Origin: Fallopia convolvulus
Lineage: Eukaryota; Streptophyta; Magnoliopsida; Caryophyllales; Polygonaceae
NCBI GenBank assembly: GCA_964016875.1
Contig: OZ024724.1
Span: 34,805,786 to 34,869,785, forward strand
Reading direction: 5' to 3'
Length of the DNA: 64,000 nucleotides
The translations under genes were made by a program, and so were the position numbers. Under the pieces are notes generated by a model. That model ran no database searches. It was not told where the DNA came from and saw nothing but the letters and a program-made list of their open reading frames with translations. Below, in pieces: positions 45,725 through 57,366 of the stretch (positions are counted from its first letter, which is position 1; every line of letters starts with the position of its first letter).

Positions 45725-48700
45725 CACTCCTAAAATGTGGCATTCGGTTTCTAGGTTCAAATTTATGCTTTTATTCGATCGGTTTTGATTTTATAGTGCA
45801 GAATGTTCTTATTGGCTTGATATTATCCTCATTCTTTATGCAAGCCTAGATGTCTTTAAAGTTCACTTGTTTTTTCTCTTATTCCCTTTAAAAATTAACT
45901 TGTTATCTAACATTGCACGCCAAGTGTTCGATGAAATGTCCATGTAAATGTCACTGCTAAATGTGGCATTTGGTTTCTTGGTTCGAATTTGTGCTTTTAT
46001 TAAATACGTCTTGATTTTATAGTGTAGAATGTGCTTATTGGCTTGATACTTTCCACATTCTTTATGCTTGTGCATAGATGTCTTTAAAGTTCACTTGTTT
46101 TTTCCCCTTTCACCTTTAAAATGACTTGTGATCTAACATTGCACGCCATGTGTCCGATGAAATGTCCATGTAAATGTCACTCCTAAATGTGGTATTCGGT
46201 TTCTCGGTTCGAACTTATTCTTTTATTCGATCGGTCTTGATTTTATAGTGTAGAATGTGCTTATTGGCTTGATACTATCCTCATTCTTTATGTTTTTTGA
46301 CTAGATGTCTTTAAAGATCACTTTTTTTTCTCCTTTTGCCTTTAAAATGACTTGTGATCTAATATTGCACGCCAAGTGTTCGATGAATGTCCAATTAAAT
46401 GTCACTCCTAAATGTGGATTCGGTTTCTAGGTTTGAATATGCTCTTATTCGATCGGTCTTGATTTTGTAGTGTAGAATGTGCTTATTGGCTTAATACTAT
46501 CCTCATTCTTTATGCTTATGCCTAGATGTCTTTAATGATTCATTGTTTGTCTCCTTTTGCCTTTAAAATTTACTTGTGATCTAACATTGTACGCCAAGTG
46601 TTCGATGAAATGTCCTTGTAAATGTAACTCCTAAATATGGAATTCAGTTTCTAGGTTTTAATTTATGATTTTATTCGATCGGTTTTGATTTTGTAGTGTA
46701 GAATGTGCTTATTGGCTTGATACTATTGTCAATCTTTATTCTTATGCCCAGATGTCTTTAAAGTTCACTTGTTTTTTCTCCTTTTTCCTTTAAATTTACT
46801 TGTGATCTAACATTTCATGCCAAGTGTTCGATGAAATGTCCATGTTAATGTCACTCCTAAATGTGGCATTCGGTTTCTAGGTTTGAATTTATGCTTTTAC
46901 TAGATACGTCTTGATTTTGTAGTGCAGAATGTGCTTATCGGTTTCATACTATCCTCATTCTTTATGCTTATGCCTAGATGTCTTTAAAGATCACTTGGTT
47001 TTCTCCTTTTGCCTTTAAAATTTGACTTGTGATCTAACATTGCACGCCAAGTGTTCGAAAAAATGTCCATATTAATGTCACTCCTAAATGTGGCATTCGG
47101 TTTCTTGGTTTGAATTTATGCTTTATTCGATCGATCTTGATTTTGTAGTGCAGAATGTTCTTAATGGCTTGATACTTTCCTCATTCTTTATGCTTGTGCC
47201 TAGATCTCTTTAAAGTTCACTTGTTTTTTCTCCTTTCGCCTTTAAAATGACTTCTGATCTAACATTGCACGCCATGTGTCCGATGAAATGTCCATGTAAA
47301 TGTCACTCCTAAATGTGGTATTCGGTTTCTCGGTTCGAACTTATTCTTTTATTCGATCGGTCTTGATTTTATAGTGTAGAATGTGCTTATTGGCTTGATA
47401 CTATCCTCATTCTTTATGTTTTTTGACTAGATGTCTTTAAAGATCACTTTTTTTTTCTCCTTTTGCCTTTAAAATGACTTGTGATCTAACATTGCATGCC
47501 AAGTGTTCGATGAATGTCCAAGTAAATGTCACTCCTAAATGTGGATTCGGTTTCTAGGTTTGAATATGCTCTTATTCGATCGGTCTTGATTTTGTAGTGT
47601 AGAATGTGCTTATTGGCTTGATACTATCCTCATTCTTTATGCTTATGCCTAGATATCTTTAATGATTCATTGTTTGTCTCCTTTTGCCTTTAAAATTTAC
47701 TTGTGATCTAACATTGCACGCCAAGAGTTCGATGAAATGTCCATGTAAATCTCACTCCTAAATGTGGCATTCAAATTTAAGGTTCGAATATGCACTTATT
47801 CGATCGGTCTTGATTTTATTGTGCAGAATCTGCTTATTCGCTTAATACTATCCTCATTCTTTATGCTTATGCCTAGATGTCTTTAAAGATAACTTGGTTT
47901 TTCTCCTTTTGCCCTTAAAATTTGACTTGTGATCTAACATTGCACGCCAAGTGTTCGATGAAATGTCGATGTAAATGTCATTCATAAATGTGGCATTTGG
48001 TTTCTAGGTTCGAATTTATTCATTTATTAGATACGTCTTGATTTTGTAGTGCAGAATGTGCTTATTGGCTTGATAATATCCTCATTCTTTATGCTTGTGC
48101 CTAAATGTCTTTAAAGTTCACTTGTTTTTTCTCCTTTCGCCTTTAAAATGACTTGTGATCTAACTAACATTGCACGCCAAGTGTCCGATGAAATGTCCAT
48201 GCAAATGTCACTCCTAAATGTGGCATTCGGTTTCTAGGTGAACTTATGCTTTTATTCGATCTGTCTTTATTTTATAGTGCAGAATGTGCTTATTGGCTTG
48301 ATACTATCCTCATTCATTATGCTTATGAATAGATGTCTTTAAAGATCACTTGTTTTTTATCCGTTTGCCTTTAAAATGACTTCTAATCTATCGTTGCACG
48401 CCAAGTGTTTGATGAAATGTCCATGCAAATGTCACTCCTAAATGTGGCATTCGGTTTCTAGGTTCGAATTTATACTTTTATTAGATACGTCTTAATTTTG
48501 TAGTGCTGAATGTGCTTATTGGCTTGATATTATCCTCATTCCTTATGCTTATGCCTAGATGTCTTTAAAGATTACTTGTTTTTCTCCTTTTGCCTTTAAA
48601 ATTTGACAAGTGATCTAACATTGCACGCCAAGTGTTCGATGAAATGTCCATGTAAATGTCACTCCTAAATGTGGCATTCACTTTTTAGGTTCAAATATGC

Positions 48701-48738
48701 ACTTATTCGATCGGTCTTACTGAAATGTGGCATGTGAT
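45725..48738. repeat. 226-bp satellite array, block 3
   Basis: About 13 units, continuing in phase from block 2 across element H. A stretch near 47,160-47,640 repeats that near 46,040-46,510 with its indels, so a multi-unit block was duplicated. The last unit is rearranged near 48,715-48,738. Confidence 0.93.
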
Positions 48739-49888
48739 TGATGCAAATCAAGGGAGGATCAAAGCGAATGATTCGTTGAAGACGAATGGAGGCCAAACAC
48801 CAAGACCTTTACTAAGGTCCCGATCACTTAAATTTAAGAAGGTGTTCATGGATTTGATATTATCCTCTTGATTATGTTCATCAATGGCGTCCAAGGCCAC
48901 CAAGGAAGAGGATGAAGCTTTGAAAGTTCAAAAAGTTATGAAACCCGTCAAATGGAAAACAGTCCTCAGTAAAATGGTCATAACGTGGGATAGAAAATTG
49001 ATCTCAAGTCCGTTCAAATTGCGTTGGATAGATAATTAAAAGATCTACAACTTTGTAGTTTACGTCGAAAGCAGAATCGAAGAGAAAAGAGCCGAAAATT
49101 GTGATTTACTGAGAGTTGTTCAAGTCTTACGGGAATCTTATCATTAATTTTAATTCTATCTATTTCTAGATATTATATTTATGATAATTTCGACCATAGG
49201 AGTTTGTTAGGGCTGAAATATATCTTGATTTATTATTATTTATATCTTTTTGAGTTTTAGAATTAGCTTTTTAGTTTTCTTATCTAAATAAGTCAAATAT
49301 TTATCTATTTGATTTAATTAAGATAAGGAGACTTAGATAGATGTTTTTATATTATTATATGTTATCTTGGAAAACAAGAAAAGGACTTTTCTACCCTTGT
49401 AGGGCTGATCTCCTTGACGTTTTCTCCAAGACAACTCTACCTTGTATTTTCTTTAAATAGCTTTGTTATTCATTCAATAAAATTCAGCCTGAATTAGATA
49501 AACCCCTATTGGTTTATCTAGTTTATGGGCCATTAAAGCAACCATTGTTTATGCATGCAATCTCTACGATCATCATCACCAATTCATTTTCTTTCAATTC
49601 GGATTTGATTTGTTAATTTGATTAATTAAGTTAGTTCTAGTTTGGTTGTTAAAGATCAAACCTAGTTCATCAATTGAATTTAGCATTAGAGCCAATATAA
49701 TTGAACTATCTCTTTGGTTATCTTAACTCTTCAAATCAGTTTCATTCTCATTTATATTTCAAGTTTCTTGCTCATTAAGTTATCAACTTTGAAGGCAAAT
49801 CACGTTGGAAAGAGATTACTTGTCAAGGTCGGGCCAAAATAAGACCGAATTGTCATCATCGAGCAGTCAAGGAGATAATTCCGTATCA
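48739..49888 (+). repeat. Element I 5' LTR
   Basis: Contains stem-loop 1 at 49,495-49,520 and stem-loop 2 at 49,671-49,703, with one mismatch. AATAAA is near 49,476. Near-identical to the 3' LTR by eye. Confidence 0.9.
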
Positions 49889-49890
49889 AT

Positions 49891-49899
49891 TGGTATCAG
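49891..49899 (+). promoter_or_regulatory. Primer binding site of element I
   Basis: TGGTATCAG two bases after the LTR end; nine bases match the initiator-Met tRNA complement, then the sequence differs (TTTTCCAG). Confidence 0.75.
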
Positions 49900-49992
49900 T
49901 TTTCCAGGTTGAGACAAGTTTCATTCTTTGATATTATATATTGATCATCAATGTAAGTTAGTGCGGATTTTTATCAGCGCCTTCAACTTCAC

Positions 49993-50661
49993 TTGGAGAT
50001 TTCGGAAAGCATCGAACCCGAATTGGATGAGTGCGAAATCGAAGATAATGACGAGTGCTCTTCAATATTCAACAATCTTTTCACATATTCCAGCCATATG
50101 GGTGAGGAAACTTGTGAATTTGAGGACTACAAAAAAGAAGATGCACCGCCAAATTTGCTTTCTTTGGATCCTATTGAAGATTCTATTGCTTGGCCAACGC
50201 TGTCATCATCAACGGCGATCCTTCCACCTCCTAGATCAGCCCCAACATGGGTCAATGTGAAACCTAAGGAGGAACCAAAGGCAACCCCACTTGTGGCCAT
50301 GGTTGAGGACGAAGAAGAGATATCAACAAACGACACAACTATGGTATGCCCAAGCGTGGTTGAATTGGCGCCTATGCAATTCAATGAAGATCTTTCTACA
50401 TTGGAGAATTCGTCTCATGTCCTTTTGTTCTTTACCAACGTCGCCTTGAGGACAAGTCGAATTCAAGTGGGGGAGAATGATGCAAATCAAGGGAGGATCA
50501 AAGCGAATGATTCGTTGAAGACGAATGGAGGCCAAACACCAAGACCTTTACTAAGGTCTCGATCATTTAAATTTAAGAAGGTGTTCATGGATCTGATATT
50601 ATCCTTTGATTATGTTCATCAATGGCGTCCAAGGCCACCAAGGAAGAGGATGAAGCTTTGA
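49993..50661 (+). CDS. Element I protein with LTR-encoded basic tail, function unknown
   Basis: The frame is open from 49,957 to the TGA at 50,659-50,661; the first in-frame ATG is 50,098 (187 residues), and a non-ATG or spliced start would give up to 222 or more. The N-terminal part is acidic (PELDECEIEDNDECSS). The last ~60 residues lie inside the 3' LTR and are basic and proline-rich: RPLLRSRSFKFKKVFMDLIL, QWRPRPPRKRMK. The same tail pattern ends the gag of element J. No gag core, protease or RT is present, and the family is not one I recognise. Intact reading in a young element suggests it may be expressed. Confidence 0.55.
   Translation: MEISESIEPELDECEIEDNDECSSIFNNLFTYSSHMGEETCEFEDYKKEDAPPNLLSLDPIEDSIAWPTLSSSTAILPPPRSAPTWVNVKPKEEPKATPLVAMVEDEEEISTNDTTMVCPSVVELAPMQFNEDLSTLENSSHVLLFFTNVALRTSRIQVGENDANQGRIKANDSLKTNGGQTPRPLLRSRSFKFKKVFMDLILSFDYVHQWRPRPPRKRMKL
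50465..50477 (+). promoter_or_regulatory. Polypurine tract of element I
   Basis: AAGTGGGGGAGAA directly before the 3' LTR; it encodes QVGEN of the open frame. Confidence 0.85.
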
Positions 50662-51636
50662 AAGTTCAAAAAGTTATGAAACCCGTCAAATGGAAAACAA
50701 TGCTCAGTAAAATGGTCATAACTTGGGATAGAAAATTTATCTCAAGTCCGTTCAAATTGAGTTGGATATATAATTAAAAGATCTACAACTTTGTAGTTTA
50801 CGTCGAAAGCAGAATCCAAGAGCAAAGAGCCGAAAATTGTGATTTACTGAGAGCTGTTCAAGTCTTACGGGAATCTTATCTTTAATTTTAATTCTATCTA
50901 TTTCTAGATATTATATTTATGATAATTTCGGCCATAGGAGTTTGTTAGGGCTGAAATATATCTTGCTTTATTATTATTTATATCTTTTTGAGTTTTAGGA
51001 TTAGCTTTTTAGTTTTCTTATCTAAATAAGTCAAATATATAACCTATTTGATTTAATTAAGATAAGGAGACTTAGATAGATGTTTTTATATTATTATATG
51101 TTATCTTGGAAAACAAGAAAAGGACTTTTCTACTCTTGTAGGGCTGATCTCATTGACTTTTTCTCCAAGACAACTCTACCTTGTATTTTCTTTAAATAGC
51201 TTTGTTATTCATTCAATAAAATTCAGCCTGAATTAGATAAACCCCTATTGGTTTATCTAGTTTATGGGCCATTAAAGCAACCATTGTTCATGCATGCAAT
51301 CTCTACGATCATCATCACCAATTCATTTTCTTTCAATTCGGATTTGATTTGTTAATTTGATTAATTAAGTTAGTTCTAGTTTGGTTGTTAAAGATCAAAC
51401 CTAGTTCATCAATTGAATTTAGCGTTAGAGCCAATTCAATTGAACTATCTCTTTAATTATCTTAACCCTTCAAATAAGATTCGTTCTTCACCATTCATTG
51501 ATGTTTAGAGTTACTTGTTTATAAAGTTATTAACTTTGAAGGCAATTCAGGTTGGAAAGAGAATTACTTGTCAAGATCGGGCCAAAACAAGACCGAATTG
51601 TCATCATCGAGCAATCGAGGAGATAATTCCGTATCA
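50478..51636 (+). repeat. Element I 3' LTR
   Basis: 1,159 bp with stem-loop 1 at 51,234-51,259 and stem-loop 2 perfectly paired at 51,410-51,442. The end CCGTATCA is followed by GTGAT and the satellite. Confidence 0.92.
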
Positions 51637-53068
51637 GTGATCTAACATTGTACGCCAAGTGTTCGATGAAATGTCCATGTAAATGTCAATCCTAAATGTA
51701 GAATTCGGTTTTTAGGTTCAAATATGCACTTATTCAATTGGTCTTGATTTTGTAGTGCAGAATTTGTTTATTGGCTTGATACTATTCTCATTCTTTAAGC
51801 TTATGCCTAGATGTCTTTAAAGATCACTTGTTTTTTCTCCTTTTGCCTTTAAAATGACATGTGATCTAATATTTCACGCCAAGAGTTCGATGAAATGTCC
51901 ACATAAATGTAACTCTTAAATATGCCGTTCAGTTTTTAGGTTTGAATTTATTATTTTATTCGATCAGTCTTGATTTTGTAGTGCAGAATGTGCTTATTGG
52001 CTTGATACTTTTCTCATTTATTATGCTTATGCCTAGATGTCTTTAAAGATCACTTGTTTTTTCTCCTTTTGCCCTAAAAATGACTTCTGATCTAATATTT
52101 CACGCCAAGTGTTCGATGAAATGTACATGTAAATGTAACTCCTAAATATGGCATTTGGTTTCGAGGTTTGAATTTATGCTTTTATTCGATCGGTCTTGAT
52201 TTTGTAGTGCAGAATGTGCTTATTGGCTTGATACTATCCTCATTCTTTATGCATATGCCTAGATGTGATTAAAGTACACTTGTTTTTTCTCCATTTGCCT
52301 TTAAAATTTTAGTTGTGATCAAACTTTGCACGCCAAATGTTCGATGAAATGTCCATGTAAATGTCACTCTTAAATGTGTCATACGGTTTCCGTATTTGAA
52401 TTTATGATTCTTTTAGATACGTCTTGAGTTTATAGTGCATAATGTGCTTATGCCTAGATGTCTTTAAAGTTCACTTGTTTTTTCTCCTTTTGCCTTTAAA
52501 ATTACTTGTGATCTAACATTGCATGCGAAGTGTTCGATGAAATGTCCATGTGAATGTCACTCCTAAATGTAACATTCGGTTTTTAGGTTCGAATATGTTG
52601 TTATTCCATCGATCTTCATTTTGTAGTGCAAAATGTGCTTATTGGCTTGATAGTATCCTAATTCTTTATGCTTATGTCTATATATCTTTAAAGATCACTT
52701 GTTTTTTCTCCTTTTTCCTTTAAAATGACTTGTGACCTAACATTGCACGCCAAGTGTTCGATAAAATGTCAATGTAAAATGTCACTCTTAAATGTGGCAT
52801 TCGGTTTCTAGGTTTGAAATTATGCTTTTATTGGATCGGTCTTGATTTTGTAGTCTAGAATGTGCATATTGGCTTGATACTATCCTCATTCTTTATGCTT
52901 ATGCTTAGATGTCTTTAAAGATCACTTGTTTTTTCTTCTTTTGCCTTTAAAATGACTTGTGATCTAACATTTCACGCCAAGTGTTCGATGAAATGTCCAT
53001 GTAAATATAACTCCTAAATATGGCACTCGGTTTCTAAGTTTGAATTTATGATTTAATTAGATATGTCT
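51637..53068. repeat. 226-bp satellite array, block 4
   Basis: About six units, from the duplication of element I to the left edge of element D. One unit is shortened near 52,430. No genes. Confidence 0.92.
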
Positions 53069-53842
53069 TGATACGATCGTCCTAGGTTGATTCACGGTCC
53101 AAGCGCTTGACTCCAGTAAACAACGGCATTGAAGAGGTCGAAGTCCTTGCCACTCGATCTTTTCAAGACAAGGTCGTAACCGAGCAGTTCTAGGCTGGTG
53201 CCGAGCGGACTCGGGTCGGTGCCGAGCGGGTTCTGGTCGGTTACGAGCGAACTCGGAGATACGATGATGGGAACGATGAACGTTTTAGATGGGGAATTGA
53301 AGGGGATATGGACTCTCAATGACGGATATGACTCACCGACGTTTGAGAGAACTTGGGGCTTGGATATTACACACCAAGTGTTCTTGAAAGATCGATATGA
53401 CTCACAATCTAAACAAGAACAAGACCTTCAAAGAGATGATTCTTTGCATTCAGCAAAAGGGAGTTTTTTATCAATTCAAAAGGTAAACAAAACAACACAC
53501 GAAAGGCCCTTTTAAAACCCAAGGCCGATCCACTTCTAGAGTATTAAGCCAAGCATTAAAAAGACGTACTAAAAACGCATTAAAAGATGTCTATTCAAAT
53601 TCGCCAACAACCTTTGGCATTCACAAGTAGGGTCGGTACCGAGCGGTTCCGGGGTCGGTGCCGAGCGAGGCAGGTTCGGTGACGAGCAGCGTGGCGAGAG
53701 CTTCCTTGATTTGACGATGTAAAGTCTTCGCCATTGAACGAGTAATTCGCATCACCGATGGTTCCTCTTGCTCTTGCTTCTCGCCCACGTTGCTTTGAAT
53801 ACGGTTTGACTCGGTGAGATCTTGATGGGCGGATTCACATCA
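53069..53842 (-). repeat. Element D 3' LTR
   Basis: In element sense TGATGTGAATCCGCCC at 53,842 to ACGATCGTATCA at 53,069. It contains several copies of a GGTCGGTGCCGAGC-type motif (53,176-53,250 and 53,627-53,690, plus-strand text). A tail-like frame with RITRSMAKTLHRQIKEAL is present, shifted by one frame from pol. Confidence 0.85.
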
Positions 53843-53857
53843 TCCTCCCCCCCTTCT
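53843..53857 (-). promoter_or_regulatory. Polypurine tract of element D
   Basis: AGAAGGGGGGGAGGA in element sense, before TGATGTGAATCC; it encodes EGGED of the polyprotein end. Confidence 0.8.
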
Positions 53858-54780
53858 AAAGGATTCAACCTCGAATCTGGCATGTAATTCTCATCACCGA
53901 AATCACCCACCAACTAAGGTCGAAGATCAGCAATGTTGAACACATCATGGACACCCATCGCCGGTGTTAGCTCCAACCGATAAGCATTATCGTTGATCTT
54001 CTCAAGTACTTGAAATGGTCCCTCCGCCCGTGGCTTCAACTTGGAGCTTCGACGTGAGGGAAACCATTCCTTGCGGAGGTGCACCTACACCAAGTCACCG
54101 GGCTCTAAAAGCAACTCCTTGCGTCCCTTGTTATGCTGGCGCTCATATTGTGTCGAGCGTTTCTCGAGCTGCCTCCTCGTGTCCTCGTGCAACCGCTTCA
54201 CATAGTCCGCTAAATCCTTTCCTTCTTGGCTAAAACCATCAACAATAGGGTGAGCAATAAGGTCTAATAGAGTGAGAGGATTCTTACTATAAGCGACTTC
54301 GAAAGGTGTCTTCTTGGTCGCCGAGTGGGTAGTTCGGTTATAGGCGAATTCTATGTATGGAAGACAATCTTCCCACCTGCGGAGGTTAGCTCGCAAAACA
54401 ACACGAAGCAAGGTGCCAAGCGACGTATTCACTACTTCGGTTTGCCCATCCGTTTGCGGGTGACAAGTAGTGGAATAAAGTAGCTTGGTGCCTAACTTGG
54501 CCCACAAAGTCCTCCAAAAGTGGCTAAGGAATTTTACTTCCCTATCCGACACTATAGTTTTGGGAAGACCATGGAGACACACAACATGGTTGAAAAACAA
54601 GGACGCCACGTTCGTAGCATCGTCGGTTTTGTGACACGCAATGAAATATGCCATCTTACTAAACTGATCAATGACTACGAGAATGGAATCCCTACCCCTT
54701 TTAGTCCTAGGACGACCTAACACGAAATCCATGGATAAGTCTTCCCAAGGTTGTTGGGGAATGGGCAAAGGAGTATACAA
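53843..54780 (-). pseudogene. Element D integrase core and C-terminus, nonsense codons
   Basis: Open from 54,780 to 54,088 with the integrase core: SMDFVLGRPRTKRGRDS, IVSDREVKFLSHFW and PQTDGQTEVVNTSL keep the three acidic residues. GDLV is followed by a TAG at 54,085-54,087, where B and C have tryptophan. After it come VHLRKEWFPS and EGPFQVLEKINDNAYRLEL, another TAG at 53,914-53,916, and the end DSRLNPLEGGEDD at the polypurine tract. Both stops look like single-base changes, so the copy decayed recently compared with B. Confidence 0.87.
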
Positions 54781-56964
54781 TCATTGTGGGCTCGTTTTAG
54801 ATTTAGCTCGTGCACAAGTAGCACAAGAGGCACACAATTTCTCGACGTCCCTAAGCATTCGCGGCCAATAGAAGTGTTCCTTCAAGGCTTGCAAAGTCTT
54901 AGCAATGCCGAAATGGCCCATAAGGCCTCCACAGTGTGCTTCTTGCACTAATAGGCGTCGAATGGATCCCCCAGGGATACATAACTTAGCACCCTTCATA
55001 AGATAACCGTCATGAAGGAAGAATTGATCTTTACTTCCAATGGTACTACATTCCCCATAGATGTCCTTGAAGTCAAGGTCTACAGAATATAGTTCCTTAA
55101 TGAAAGCAAAGCCCAACATCCTAGCATCCATAGTGGAAATTAGGGCGTATCTTTTGGATAAAGCATCCGCCACAATATTGTCCTTTCCCTTTTTGTGTTT
55201 GATTACGTAAGGGAAAGTCTCAATAAACTCAACCCACTTAGCATGACGTTTATTCAATTTATTTTGACCTTTGAGGAACCTAAGTGCCTCATGGTCGGAA
55301 TGAATAACAAATTCCCTAGGGAGGAGATAGTGAGACCATACCTTAAGCACCCTTACCAAAGCGAGTAGCTCCTTGTCATAAGTTGGGTACTTGAGCTCGG
55401 CATCATTCAACTTCTCACTATAATATGCAATCGGCCTCCCTCCTTGCATGAGAACGCCTCCAAGTCCTACTCCCGATGCATCACATTCAATCTCGAAAGT
55501 GTTGGAAAAATCGGGAAGAACTAGAAGAGGTGCATGCGTGAGCTTGTCCTTGAGAGTACTGAAGGCTCGTTCTTGCTTTGGACCCCATTGGAAAACCACC
55601 TTCTTCTTGGTAAGCTTGGTGAGAGGCGTGGCTAACGAGCTGAAATCTCGGACGAAGCGTCGGTAGAAACCAGCCAAGCCGAGGAAGCTCCTCACTTGCG
55701 TCATGGTGGTCGATACGGGCCATTCCTCAATTGCCTTCACTTTCTCCTTGTCCACTTGAAGCCCTTCTCTGCTCACTACAAAACCAAGAAACACCACATT
55801 ATGCCAGCAAAAATGGCATTTCTTAAAATTAGCATAAAGCTTCTCTTTCCTCAAAACTTCTAGAACCATGCGAACATGTCTAGTATGCTCTTGCAAGCTA
55901 TGGCTATAGATCAATATATCATCAAAATACACTACCACAAACTTGCCTAAAAAAGCTCTTAAAACATGGTTCATTAATCTCATGAATGTGCTAGGCGCAT
56001 TAGTAAGGCCAAATGGCATAACCAACCATTCATAGAGACCGTACTTGGTCTTGAATGCGGTTTTCCATTCGTCAGCTTCCTTCATGCGAATTTGGTGATA
56101 ACCACTTTTGAGATCCGCTTTGGAAAATATGCATGACCCGTGGAGCTCATCCAACATATCATCAAGTCTAGGAATAGGATGCCTATACTTGATGGTAATG
56201 TTGTTGATAGCCCTACAATCCACACACATTCTCCACGTTCCATCCTTCTTAGGAACTAAGATGACGAGAACGGAACATGGACTCAAACTCTCACGCACAT
56301 AACCTTTAGAAAGAAGCTCTATAACTTGTTTTTGAAGCTCCTCAGCCTCGGTTGGATTGGCTCGGTAGGCCGGCTTGTTGGGAATGGAAGCGCCAGGCAC
56401 GAAGTCGATTTGGTGCTCAATTCCTCGGATTGGAGGCAGTCCCTCCGGCACCTCTTCGGGAAACACATCATCGAACTCCTTCAACAACAAAGAAATGGGA
56501 GAAGGTAATTGCTCTACATCTTGTTCATTAAGCATTACATCCTTAAATAACAAAAGAATGCAAGTAGTACTCCCTTTCACAGCCTTTCGAGTCTCTTTGG
56601 CCTTGGCTAGAAGGAGATGGCTCGGCGGTGCGGTCGGTGTCGACCCGCTGGCGGTCGGTGTCGACCCACTGGCCCGCTTGGCCTCTTTAGCAGCTTCACG
56701 CCGCTGCTTCCTCGCAATATGGTCGGCCATGATCTCTTGTGGTGCCATGGGCATCAAAGTGATTCTCTTACCATTGAGATGGAAAGAATACTCGTTTGTG
56801 ACGCCTTGGTGAATCACGCCACGGTCATATTGCCACGGGCGACCAAGTAAGAAATGACACGCCGTCATTGGAACCACATTACATATCACCTCATCAGAGT
56901 ACCCCCCTATAGAAAACTTGATACAAGCTTGCTCATTCACCTCAAGAGGTGTGTTAGAGTTCAA
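54781..56964 (-). pseudogene. Element D protease end, RT, RNase H and integrase N-terminus (727 open codons)
   Basis: The protease end (HFLLGRPWQYDRGVIHQG) is followed by a linker with a short repeat (GSTPTASGSTPTAPP), then RT with ILVPKKDGTWRMCVDCRA, FSKADLKSGYHQIRM, EWLVMPFGLTNAPS and the catalytic YFDD in VVVYFDDILIYS. RNase H has IECDASGVGLGG, YPTYDKELLALV, VIHSDHEALRF and NIVADALSKR, all acidic residues in place. The integrase zinc finger follows (EAHCGGLMGHFGIAK, CASCATCARAK). The frame ends with a TGA at 54,781-54,783 after KTSPQ, where relatives have glycine. RT and RNase H look catalytically competent. Confidence 0.92.
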
Positions 56965-57366
56965 CTAACATAAGGTATAGGGTAATATATGAGGAGTAGT
57001 TTTAAGGGCAAATCGTTTGACCAATTCTTGGTCTATGATATTGCAACAAGATCCTCCATCAATTATAAGAGTACAAAGTTTACCTTGAATGAGGCATCTT
57101 GTATGGAAAATGGTCTCCCTTTGGTTGGATGGCACCGGAGCTTCATTGGCAAGAAGGGAACGCTTGACCACAAAGCACTCCCCATGGGTCTCGGCCATAA
57201 CTTGCAATTCCGCCACCTCTCCATCACCATCTTGTGGCTCCTCACTCTCAGCCTCCTCATCCGACTCATACTCCCCAATGGTGTTGAGTAGAACTTGGCG
57301 CTTTGAAGGGCAATCCCGAGCTATGAGTCCACGCCCTAAGCACTTGAAACACTTGATCTCACTCAT
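56965..57366 (-). pseudogene. Element D zinc knuckle and aspartic protease
   Basis: Starts just after gag with CFKCLGRGLIARDC, a CCHC knuckle in which histidine is leucine. An acidic linker leads to the protease with LIIDGGSCCNIID (DGG in place of DSG or DTG, as seen in related plant elements). The frame ends LPYTLC with a TAG at 56,965-56,967, then continues in the same frame into the next open piece (LNSNTPLEVNEQ), so the stop is a single nonsense codon, probably from tryptophan. Confidence 0.87.

Larger units (their letters stand above)
48739..51636 (+). mobile_element. Element I: small non-autonomous LTR element, 2,898 bp
   Basis: LTRs of 1,150 and 1,159 bp start TGATGCAAATCAAGGG and end ATTCCGTATCA; a perfect GTGAT duplication flanks them (48,734-48,738 and 51,637-51,641). 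The internal region is only 589 bp with primer site, one frame and polypurine tract. No gag core, RT or integrase. LTR text is related to the J family (stem-loops, tail protein), so a J- or B/C-type element may drive it. Confidence 0.92.

Noticed and set aside
46380..47600. CENP-B-box-like motif in the satellite monomer
   Set aside because: TTCGATGAA and TTCGATCGG strings occur but do not match the required CENP-B box pattern.
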